Shown one piece after another: positions 55,064-64,000 of a DNA stretch of 64,000 nt. The stretch's first letter is position 1, and the number at the start of each line of letters is the position of its first letter. A model generated the notes under the pieces. It saw only the letters and a list, made by a program, of their open reading frames with translations. It searched no databases and was not told the DNA's origin. A program made the position numbers and the translations under genes. Source of the DNA: Coix lacryma-jobi var. lacryma-jobi (Eukaryota > Streptophyta > Magnoliopsida > Poales > Poaceae); the NCBI GenBank assembly GCA_009763385.1, contig CM019824.1, positions 145,273,705 through 145,337,704 on the forward strand, in the 5' to 3' direction.

Positions 55064-55351
55064 TTTTGATCAGGTACAATTTGGACGCACACAACCCACA
55101 CACACCACACTCACACTACCACACGCACACACACGCGTGCGCGTCCGTACACACGCAAAGAGAGATTGGGAAGCTCGCCGTCTCCAGGTCGCCTCCAGTG
55201 CGCGGGAAACGCGCAGTACCATTGAACGCGCACGCGTGCGTGTACCTACAAAATCTGAAAAAATCCAGAGAAAAGGTGCGACACCAGGGTTTGAACCCTG
55301 GTGGGTAGCGTCCCACTGGACTGTCCTACCACCGGACCACAGGCCCTTTCG
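55064..55351 (-). mobile_element. tRNA-derived SINE with a 16-bp target duplication
   Basis: The minus strand begins GCGAAAGGGCCTGTGGTCC, with an A-box-like GTGGTCCGGTGGTAGG and a B-box GGGTTCAAACCC at tRNA spacing. It continues through a GC-rich body to GTACCTGATCAAAAAAA. The 16-mer CGGCAACAAGGACTTT occurs at 55048-55063 and 55352-55367, which is a target-primed insertion signature. Length about 288 bp. Confidence 0.82.
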
Positions 55352-55809
55352 CGGCAACAAGGACTTTATAGCATGGCAAACTTTTGGTTTATGGCGTTAA
55401 ATAAGGCAATGAACTGCATCCTTCCAGACGATAGTAGTGGCACTTTGGTATTTCACAGCTCCAAGGTGGCTCTCGGCCTTAACACCATGGATTGGGTCAG
55501 GACCTGTGTGAGAACCTCACTACCTAAAAAAAGCTCTATAAGTACCCTTTCTGCTATAGGGGCGGCTGGTGTTGCAGCCGCCCTTACAGTGGTGTATTGG
55601 TGCCCATCGTTACCAGCCGCCCCTACAAAACACTATAGGGGCGGCTAGTGATTGAACCGCCCTTACAGTGGTGCACTATAAGGGCGGATCAATCATCAGC
55701 CGCCCCTACAGTGCTCCACTATAAGGGCGGCTCAATCACCAGCCGCCCCTACAGTGCTCCACTGTAGGGGCGGCTCAATCACCAGACGCCCCCTAAAGTG
55801 GACATCTGA

Positions 55810-56460
55810 TCAGGCCGGACCCAATTAGGCTGGTCCTGTTCGTTGCAAGCGGCCAATTTTTTTTTCCCAAGACACCAACGTCACAAAAAAATAAAAAATA
55901 CCACGGCACCTCCCCCAACCCTAACGCACACGGCTTCACCCACGCCAACGCGCCGCCACATCTCGCGAGAAAAAAAAAACTCGACGCCTCTCCCTCATGG
56001 CCGTACGCTGCCACTGTCCTAGCTGACAGCTACGCCGCCCTCTCCGGCCGCTGAACCGACGCCTCTCCGCTTGGCCGTGGTGCCTTCGTCGCCACCGTCC
56101 TAGCTGGCAGCCACGCCGCGATCTCCGGCCGCCGCCACCGTTATGAAGGAGGCCGACGACCCTCTCCAGCTGGCGCTTCTACCCTGCGGGAGCCCCCAGT
56201 GCTCGCAGACCGCCGCCGCCACCCTAGGTCCGATCCAAGATTGAGCTCCGCCACCTCTCAGGCCGGAGCCGCCCTGCATCCAGCCGGCGTCCTTCAGGCC
56301 ACCTCCACCCTTGATCTCTGTCGGGCTTTGAGGAAAAGGTAGGAGCGGCGTCGAGCTAGGTTTGGAGTACACAGCAGCAGCACCGAACCGAGCTTGGAGG
56401 AGATAAGGTCCTGCCTTGTGCCGATCTGTGCCGATCTGGGCTCCTGCTTCAACCGGAGTG
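55810..56460 (+). other. GC-rich leader-like segment in the gene-capturing CACTA
   Basis: Promoter/leader-like sequence: a poly-A and poly-T-rich part, then CCGCC/CTCCGGCCG repeats, then a possible splice donor AAG/GTAGGAG at about 56339. Two near copies of CCACTGTCCTAGCTG...CAGC(T/C)ACGCCGC (about 56010 and 56094) hint at a local duplication. It may be an exon from a different gene than SecA; I cannot identify it. Confidence 0.35.
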
Positions 56461-56726
56461 AGGTAATGAAGATTCATTTTTCCCCTAATTTTTTTGTGTC
56501 ATGCTCTACCTATATGAGAATGCTTGATGCATTTTGTACACTGTTTTTTGCTTGATGTAACATAACATCAGAACATTTCTTTTCATCACATTTGTGCACT
56601 TCGATTGACGTCTATCATATATCTATTATGTTATCGTGATAATATAATTCACGTTGCCTATTAGTTCATAACAATTGCATGCTTTGGGAATCCTGTCGTT
56701 GGATGATAATATTAACTCTTTTCCAG

Positions 56727-57356
56727 CTAACTGGCCGAGTTGAACCCAAAAGAAGATGGTCTGATAGTATCCACCAAGCAGTAGAAGCAAAAGAAGGCCT
56801 AAAAATACAGGTCATTATTGACTTACACATTGGCACTTGACATTGATGGAGCTACTATTTTTATAATTTTCTGAAAGTTTATGATAGTTTCTGGTGTGCA
56901 ATGCTAATTGCAGTTTAATCAGGCAGACTCAGTAATTGTGGCTCAAATCACATATCAGTCACTGTTTAAGCTTTATCCTAAGCTTTCTAGGATGACAGGA
57001 ACTGCTAAGACAGAGGTATGGTGTTTATCAGGTTGCTTTGTGAATTATCTATTCATCTGTGCAGTTTATTATTCCAAGCTGAGAGGATCATGCTGGTTTT
57101 ACAGGAAAAGGAGTTTTTAAAGATGTTCAAGATGCCTGTTATTGAAGTACCTACAAATCTGCCAAATATACGAGTGGACTTGCCTATCCAAGCTTTTGCG
57201 GTGAGTCTTGTGGAAATGTTTCCTCCCTTTGGTACTAGAAAAAATCTGATTGATTTTGTTGCTTTCGTAGACTGCAAGAGGCAAATGGCAATATGTACGG
57301 GCTGAAGTTGAGTCTATGTTCCAATTAGGCCGCCCTGTTTTAGTTGGAACTACAAG
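56727..57356 (+). pseudogene. Captured fragment of a chloroplast SecA (preprotein translocase ATPase) gene, four exons
   Basis: SecA drives protein export across thylakoid or inner envelope membranes. Four exons with their introns are kept: 56727-56810, 56914-57015, 57105-57200, 57271-57356. Each has AG/GT borders, and all join in one open phase with no stop. The encoded pieces read LTGRVEPKRRWSDSIHQAVE, then ITYQSLFKLYPKLSRMTGTA, then MPVIEVPTNLPNIR, then TARGKWQYVRAEVESMF with LGRPVLVGTT. They are consecutive parts of the SecA motor, around the helicase motif region. About 117 codons of a gene that is normally about 1000 codons are present, so it cannot be a working SecA. It sits between CACTA ends, so it is transduplicated. 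Whether from SECA1 or SECA2 I cannot settle by reading. Confidence 0.85.
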
Positions 57357-57554
57357 GTGAATTCTATTTTTTTGTTTTAATAGTTAATACAGATTTTATC
57401 TCATCACCACCATATAAGACGTCTCCATGTCCACTGGAAAATTTGGTTGTATCAGTATGAGATTATTAGTATTAGATATTTGTACAGATTTTATCTCATC
57501 ACCACCATATACAGATTGTATGGATGATGAACTTTGCACTTCTCTTGTGTTTGG

Positions 57555-57556
<2 letters not shown>

Positions 57557-57588
<32 letters not shown>

Positions 57589-57596
57589 GTTGTGGT
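57557..57596. repeat. AT dinucleotide microsatellite
   Basis: About 20 TA/AT units in the 3' part of the gene-capturing CACTA, followed by a second short run at about 57604-57626. Confidence 0.85.
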
Positions 57597-57974
57597 TTGA
57601 ATTATATATATATATATTATATATATGATATGCTTTGAATTATATAAATATTTATTTATTTATTGCTGAAAAATGCACTGCTAGAGTCGCCCCTACAGTG
57701 AGATCCACTGTAAGGGCGGCTGGTGATTGAGCCGCCCCTATAGTGGACCCATTATAGGGGCGGCTCAATCACCAGCCGCCCTTACAGTGGATCTCACTGT
57801 AGGGGCGGCTGCCCCAACCGCCCCTACAGTGGGTGCACTGTAAGTACACTTTGATAGGGGCGGTTGGGTCAGCCGCCCCTACAGAGCATCTGGAGTCGCC
57901 CCTACTAAGCCCTGTTGGCATAGTGCCTCATGCAGCTCCACGACAAGTGGCACTGAAGGGCCGGGATTGAAATG

Positions 57975-58140
57975 GCCAAGAGTGAGGGAGTTGAATTAGG
58001 CAACTTAAAATCTTCTTCTACAATTATGGCTCCTAATTTCCCAAAAAAAAAATCAAAATCTATAGAAGAAAGTAATCAATCTAGATGTGCAACTGAGGTT
58101 TTTCCTTGATTTGTTGTTAACTCTACCATAAAAGAGGAAT
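57975..58140 (-). repeat. Sirevirus LTR end fragment
   Basis: Matches 4730-4880 in order: GAATTAGGCAACTTAAAA, GACTCCTAATTTCC-like, AGAAAGTAA, CAACT(A/G)AGGTTTT. It is a short diverged remnant with no internal sequence. Confidence 0.6.
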
Positions 58141-59268
58141 CTCATAACTATTTTTTAATATAGTTGAATCAATATATTTTTTAATCAATATAGATATAAA
58201 TTTTAGTAATCAATATAGTATTTTTTAACTCTACCAATTCTAGTTTAGTAATCAATATAGTTGAATCATTGAATATATTTTTTAATAAATTTATTTATAG
58301 ATATAAATATTAGTAGTATTTTTTTAATAAACCTAGTCAAAGACTGTCACGAATCTCATAACGCTATTTTGTTTTAATTTTTTTGGACTGAGTGAGTAAC
58401 TGTGATATACCGTCGGTTAAAATTTGTGTCATAGGACAATCAAAGCAATGTTACCATTCAAAGCAGGCAAAGGCACATCGTGACAAAAGTGATGGTACCC
58501 GTGTGACAAGTACTGGCCGTTTGTATGCGTACTCCATTCTAAAGTCTGCTTTCTTCTGGACCTCTTTCCACATTTCCGAAAGAAGCAGATGAGTTGAGCA
58601 GTATCTGATTGCATCGCAGCCACGGGCCAGATGTACGTCCACCACAAGATCATGCCTGATTGGTGTAATTTTACAGGATTTCGCAAGAAAATAATCTAGT
58701 GATGAACTGATCCGTCACGTTATTACAGCAAGTAAATGTACCGGATTTTGTAAAACTGATTTGTCTAGGAATATTTGGTCCCCTTGATTTTCGGCTAAAA
58801 GCCCGTGGTCCGTGTTGTGCACTCGCTGAAGGATTGCACGCCCGTGGTCCGTGGACGGTGACGGATCGCGCGTCTCCGCCGTCCTCTTAGGAGAGCACGC
58901 ACATCAGTCAGTGGACGCCGAGCAGCCGGCTGGCCTCAAATAAAGGACATCCGCCGATGATCGGTCGGGTCGGTGCATGCGCACGTCGTCTTTCCATGCG
59001 AGAAAGCGCCCGTTTCGGCGGAGTCCGGCGAGCTGGAACCCGGGGCAGGAATCGCCGTGCGCCTCGATCTAGAGCACTCGGCACGTGGACGGGATGGAAC
59101 AGACGAACAGTCAACAGTGCGCGCATTGGGTTGGTAGTACTAGTACCACAATGAGAATCTTGTATAGCTTCGTGCCTTGGTCCTCATCCACACGCAGGGG
59201 CGACCGACGGCGGCCTTGCCCGCGAGGGGTTGAGGCTGCAAAGCATTTGGATGCTACCCTTCTGTAAG

Positions 59269-59432
59269 TGGCGAAGCCAGCTCAAGACTAACCCTGGTGC
59301 ACCCTCTATCAAATATAAGAAATATGTAGAATTTTAAAAGAAATACATGAAAATTTTGAGGTACATATTAGTAATTTTTTGTTTTACCGTGGTGCACGTG
59401 CACCAGGGAAAGCCAACGTGGTTTCGCCCCTG
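59269..59432. mobile_element. Small MITE with GGCGAAGCCA-type ends
   Basis: The left end GGCGAAGCCAGCTCAAG and the right end (other strand) GGCGAAACCACGTTGG are inverted copies. CCTGGTGCA pairs with TGCACCAGG further in. The flanks CCTTCTGTAAG and CCTTCTGTCAG look like a target duplication of 8-11 bp, which would suit a Mutator-type or hAT MITE. Confidence 0.6.
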
Positions 59433-61553
59433 CCTTCTGTCAGAAAATACCACCCCTGTTTTGGACAGTACTGTATGCATGCGAGACAGCAGATGACTGC
59501 GAGACAGAGTGAGAGACCTGCATCAGATCGCGGGCTGATGATGATACTCTGATGAGCAAACGCCATGCACTAGCTAGACAACTAGCACTACTCGTACACG
59601 TACTCCACAAAATCTGCTTTCCTGACCGCGCGCAATGTACCGTTGGTTCCCGACAGGACGGCCAAGCGCAAAATACACAAACAGATGGCACCAGATCAGC
59701 CATCAGTCCACCACCACCACGGCGACAAAGAAACCGGCGGCGGTCAGTCGAATCAGCACAGCAAGATCCGGTGATTTGATCGGGCACCGCCTCCCCCCAA
59801 CCACAGATATGAGAGCCTCTAGCCGGGACTGATTACCTCAGCCCACGCATCTGCGCTGCATGATTGGCTCGGTGCGTGCTTGGACCAACAACCACTGCCG
59901 CAGTGCGCTCGTCAATGGTTAGTCAGTACTTGCAGACCAGCATCCGTCGTCTTCCTTGCGTCGCATCACAAGACAACACCCTCTGATAGCCAAATGCCTG
60001 GCTCCACACCTAGCTGCACAGCACAGATGACACCGCATGCATAGTAAGAAATGGACACGAGGTCACGAGCTCCCGTTTTCCTGCATCTTTGATGCCTCGT
60101 TCACTTCTCCATGGAACCTTGTAGATTCCATGGAGTGGAGTGGAAAAGCAGCCACCGGGAGCAGAGCAAACATATACAGTTAGGACAGGCAAGCAGAGTG
60201 GTCTGTTAGGAGAGAGAGGAGAGTTGTGCACGTACTCGCGGTACAAGCGAGTACTATCGTATGATCTCCGTAGAGTTTGGTGGTAAAAGCGACAGGTGAT
60301 GCCGGTCCTTGGCTTCCCCTGGTCATGGTTCCGTGAATGAATAATTTGCAAGCCTGGCGTGGCTATCCAGACATGACTCGTGCTCGGGGAAGGTAGCACG
60401 TTAAATATAGACATGGAAACCGAGCACCTAATTTGTCTCTATACTTGTCCTTCAGATTGGATGATGCGGAACCTTGTAGTCAGCTCGTTTTTCTTCTTTG
60501 TGAGGTTAACTGGTGATATGAACTATAATGAGCTTATTTTACATAGTCACAGACGCATGATCGCTTGGCCAGACGCATATTCAACCTCATGGTGTCCTGC
60601 TCGTAGGCACACCACCCGCGATTCAATCATAGAGCAAGATACACGACGAAACCTTTTTGCGAAAGCGACGTGCAGTTGCTTTCCATCTTATGCAAGGAGA
60701 CTTCTATAAGCTGGGTCGCAAAATGTCGTGTCAACGACAGTTCCGCTTCGGCCAAGAAGATTATGGACTGCGTGAGCTATGTTTGTTTAAGCCAAGAAGC
60801 AAAAGAGGGAAGCATACAAGCAGCAGCTTCTCATCCTTTTTCTCCAATGAAGGAGCAATTTGAGATGAAAAAAAAGAGAACCTCTATTCGTTTAAACTTA
60901 TCTGCATTGAAACAGCCAAAATCAACCAAAATAAGTTGCCATAGTTCTCTCCCACAAAACACTATAAAAACAGCTGTATTGAAACAGCCAAAATAATTTA
61001 AGTAAACAAACCTTAATAGATAATATTTTGATATCCGCCCATCACTTAAAGATTAACTATTGGGGTAATTCATATACCCACGCATGTGCCTGCTCTCTGC
61101 AAAACTAATACTCCCCCTATTCCAAATGGTTAACTGTTTTACCAAATCGTCGTATATCATTTTAGATTTTATAGATTCATAGTTTTACAATACACCTAGA
61201 TGACATATTTAGATACATTTTTAAACTACATAGCTAGAAAAGCCAAAACACCTTGCAATTCATAACACAATGATACTATGCAACAGCTATTCCAGGTAAA
61301 AGAGCAAACTAAACAAAACAATCGAGAGATCTAACCCTTTCCCTCAAAGCAAAGGCCACGATTTGACAGACTATCATACACGGTGTAACACTTGATATGA
61401 ATTAATATGTACTTAGAAAGCATTCCGAACACATATATGGAAATAAAAGATAGTCAGCAGCATAGCAAAGAAGACCAGGTATCTCTCATCAGGCGGACAC
61501 AAGTGCTGTTCTGCAACTGCCTCGGTTTCCTCCATCCACCACCCACCTAAAGC

Positions 61554-64000
61554 CTATTGCTGCTGCTCATCAAACTCATGGCCATGATCCAGGAGGTAGT
61601 TGGCTGCAAGCTCTTCGTCCTTGTTGCATGCAAAGAAAACCTCTAGCACGAGTTCACGGTTGAACCCCATTCCCTCAAGCTGTTCAAGAATACAATAAGC
61701 ACAATAATATAAGTAGAAAAATTACAGCAAGCAAGAAGCTCTAAGTTAGGAGTATGCTGGCATAACAAGTGCCTTGTTCAGGAGTAGATTAAGCAGATTT
61801 AGCAAAATGTTCACAGCACTTGATGGGGCAACAATTCTATCCAACTATGCATATTTACATGCACCATCCATATCCACTCATATATATCCTATCAAATTAT
61901 GTAATAGAAGCACAGAAAACTCAAGGCAAAGTCATACAAGTGGAATAGCAGCTACATCTAGAATTTGGGATCACAAAGTTAAAATAAAATTTGTATTTAG
62001 GATTAGTGTCTAACACTAGAAATTAAGGACAAGAAGTAATGTACAATTATACTTATAAAGCAGAGATCTAATGTGGTTATCTATTGTCCGACAATTATCC
62101 TGCCTAGCCCATTAAATTTGTGTTCCAACAAAGGAACTGTACTTTCATCTACATGCAAACATGAGCAAATTATCTGTAAACACATACGAATTCAGGTCAA
62201 GACAAAAATAATGTTTCGAAAGACCTGCAAATAACAATAATTAATAAGTTAAAAAAGAGATGTACCCGCTGGATAGCCTCCCGTTCCTCTGGGGTAACTG
62301 TCAGCGTTTGCGGCATAGCAGCTGCCAGTTGACCTAGTATGTTTCTGGTCCACCACAGCTCAATGTAAATATTTCGGTACTCACGACTTATTAACATAAT
62401 TATGCAGTTTTGCTTACCCTCCAGGACCACCCTCAGGAGTTTCATTCACCAAGCGGAGAAACTCAGCTTGATTTTCCTGAATCAACCGCAGGATTTGTGG
62501 GTTTTGTTTGCCTAGCTCTTGAAGCATAGGCTGCAAATCAACAAATCATACAATCATTGGTCACACCCAAGTGAAATGATTATTAAAATATGAAAGGGCA
62601 AGAAAAATACTAAGCAATAACTCGGTAAAAGCACCTGTAAGATTTGAGGATTAGCCTGGACCAACTGAAGCAGTGCTTGAAACTGAAGAGTATAAATAAC
62701 AGTTAGTAAATTACAGTCTCATTACTTATTTGTATGTAAGAAGCTGCACAGTTACTACCTGTGGAAGCTGTCTCAAGGCATCAAGGGCACCAGATCCTGC
62801 ACCTGGAACAACACCTGGATTGGCCCCACCACTTGGAACACCCTTTTCAGAAATTTAGTACCAGAACAAGTAATAAGAAATAATATTACAGAAAGGGAAC
62901 ACAGCATTGATCATGCAATAGCCTGCAACTCAGCAAGACAAACAGCTAAATATTACTCCCTCCGTTCCAAATTATAAGGCATTCCAATTTACTTGGATGA
63001 GAGTCAAAGCATCTCAAGTTCGACTAAAATTATATATGGCATGAAATAGGTATACTATGAAAATATAATTAATGAAGAATGCAATGCTATTTATTTGGTA
63101 TTATAAATGCTATTATTTTAGTTTATTATATAAATTTGGTCAAACTTGAGATGCTTTGACTCCAAGAAAGTGGGAATGACTTATAATTTGGATAGTGAAT
63201 AAGTTCATGTGAAAAATGTTAAGATGACATTTCCTTTCATGGCAGTCGTGCCACAAACAATATATAGGGATAGTGAATAGTTTTTAGAAGAGTATTAACA
63301 GTTCGCATAGTAAAAAAAGGTCCAAACAATCCACACCTTCATTGACAGCACATACCTGAGGAAAAAGGTTCAGAGGATTTGCATTAGGCCCTGCAGAGGC
63401 AGCAGATGGCTGCACTGGTGGTGCAACTACTGGCTGAGCAGGTGATGGAGCCTGCTGATTTGTTTGTTGGACAGCAGCAGGTGCTCGGGAAACAGGCGGA
63501 GCCTCGACATTCTCAGGAATTCCCTACCAGGAAAGCCAGATCAATCAGTGACACGAGTAATAATAAGATAAGAATAATAAGAACTTAAGTATACTAAATG
63601 TGTTATGCATATTTTCCTTGCAGTAAAATATAATTGCAGTCACCTACAAATTTGATCTTTTTTTACAATAAGACAAATTGACCTTTTCACAAATAACAAT
63701 ATACCAGAAAAAGTATCGAGCATTTTTTTGAGAAAATGAAAGAAACAATTAAACACATCAGAGGCAGGATGAAGCTGCATTGCATTGGTAAAACAATTCG
63801 TTCATGAAACTTACAGAATACAGGTAGTCTATAGCTCTCTCAGGGTTATTATATGCAGCACGTAGAGCACGGACAACTGTATCACGTTCCCAAGTACCAC
63901 CACCCATGTCAAGAATTTGTTGGATAGTCTGTTCAAGACTGTTGCCAGATACAAGGTTTGAAGCTGCCTGACTGTACACATCAGCATCACCACTGTAGAA
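61554..64000 (-). CDS. RAD23: RAD23 (UV excision repair / proteasome shuttle protein), 3' part; gene continues beyond the window
   Basis: RAD23 carries ubiquitinated proteins to the proteasome and stabilises XPC in nucleotide excision repair. Exons in transcription order: 64000-63815 (open at the window end), 63523-63356, 62842-62759, 62682-62635, 62530-62418, 62344-62266, 61679-61554. All borders are GT-AG and the phases agree; 268 codons are read to the TAG. UBA1: EQTIQQILDMGGGTWERD. Linker: proline/glutamine/alanine-rich (APSPAQPVVAPPVQPSAAS). XPC-binding domain: ALDALRQLPQFQALLQLVQ and NPQILRLIQENQAEFLRLV. UBA2: LEGMGFNRELVLEVFFACN, with the usual acidic/glutamine end (HEFDEQQQ). The N-terminal ubiquitin-like domain must lie beyond 64000. 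The 513-bp intron 62843-63355 holds a Stowaway-like MITE. No defects seen. Confidence 0.94.
62956..63195. mobile_element. Stowaway-like MITE in a RAD23 intron
   Basis: Begins CTCCCTCCGTTCCAAATTAT after a TA dinucleotide. The inner inverted pair is CAAAGCATCTCAAGTT and AACTTGAGATGCTTTG. The right end keeps ATAATTTGGA but has lost the outer terminal bases, so it is an older, eroded copy. Confidence 0.72.

Larger units (their letters stand above)
55518..57925. mobile_element. 2.4-kb CACTA-type element carrying captured gene sequence
   Basis: Begins CACTACCTAAAAAAAGC and ends GTTGGCATAGTG. The trinucleotide CCT is repeated at 55515-55517 and 57926-57928. Both ends carry dense inverted repeats of AGGGGCGGCT/AGCCGCCCCT (55555-55795 and 57690-57900), the usual CACTA subterminal pattern. 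No transposase is inside. Its core is a GC-rich leader-like segment (about 55810-56340) and a four-exon SecA fragment (56727-57356). An AT dinucleotide run lies at about 57557-57596. Confidence 0.82.
57929..61553. other. Gene-free 3.6-kb region between the CACTA and RAD23
   Basis: 57975-58140 resembles the terminal part of the inner Sirevirus LTR (TTGAATTAGGCAACTTAAAA). 58140-58340 is AT-rich with repeated AATCAATATAG. 59269-59432 is a small MITE. 60870-61010 repeats GAAACAGCCAAAAT. 61105-61240 is a Stowaway-like remnant (CTCCCCCTATTCCAAATGG). I see no supported gene; the mid-length open frames lack domains and consistent codon bias. Confidence 0.5.

Noticed and set aside
60010..60996. Several 70-134 aa open frames upstream of RAD23's 3' end
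   Set aside because: No domain, no splice-supported structure, frames on both strands; treated as intergenic.

Overview
The window is nuclear DNA of a grass (Poaceae), most likely a panicoid. The evidence is the type of transposons present (Sirevirus-type copia, a Tekay-like gypsy chromovirus, CACTA, Tourist and Stowaway MITEs, a tRNA-derived SINE), the very GC-rich grass-style genes with canonical introns, and an intron-rich RAD23 gene. There is no bacterial, viral-particle or organellar gene content.

About two thirds of the window (3369-45822) is one nest of transposons inside each other. The outermost is a Sirevirus copia element (+ strand, TSD AAGTC at 3364-3368 and 45823-45827). Its 5' LTR is split by a 30,068-bp CACTA transposon (3689-33756, TSD TAT). 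The CACTA holds a two-gene transposase set (TPase 20160-23715 and a TNPA-like gene 29933-32680, each with an in-frame stop), two small unrecognised minus-strand spliced genes, and several tandem arrays. Inside the CACTA lies a minus-strand, pol-less Sirevirus remnant (4708 to about 19590). Its LTR is split by a young gypsy element (5927-16388, TSD TAGGG, LTRs of 3112 bp with only two differences that I found). That gypsy element has an intact RT-RNaseH-integrase-chromodomain ORF, but no recognisable gag or protease. A 241-aa ORF of unknown function occupies that place.

Left of the nest (1-3368) are Sirevirus LTR pieces in opposite orientations, a Tourist-like MITE and unrecognised DNA. Right of the nest is a genic island: two acylphosphatase genes in tandem (46941-47354 and 48821-49165, + strand) and a four-exon NPF3-type nitrate/peptide-family transporter (52213-49759, - strand). 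A second transposon zone follows (about 52425-57925). It contains CACTA-type MITEs, a complete SINE, and a 2.4-kb CACTA-type element (TSD CCT) that carries a four-exon fragment of a chloroplast SecA gene. After about 3.6 kb of gene-free DNA, the window ends inside a RAD23 gene (- strand, UBA1, XPC-binding and UBA2 exons; the ubiquitin-like end lies beyond base 64000).

The host genes are unrelated housekeeping or transport functions and do not form a pathway. The stronger biology is in the transposons: the layered nest, gene capture, gag replacement, tRNA-like modules repeated in CACTA elements, LTR palindromes reused upstream of a retroelement env-like gene, and stop codons that look like cytosine-methylation decay. 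All identifications were made by reading; no database search was run.
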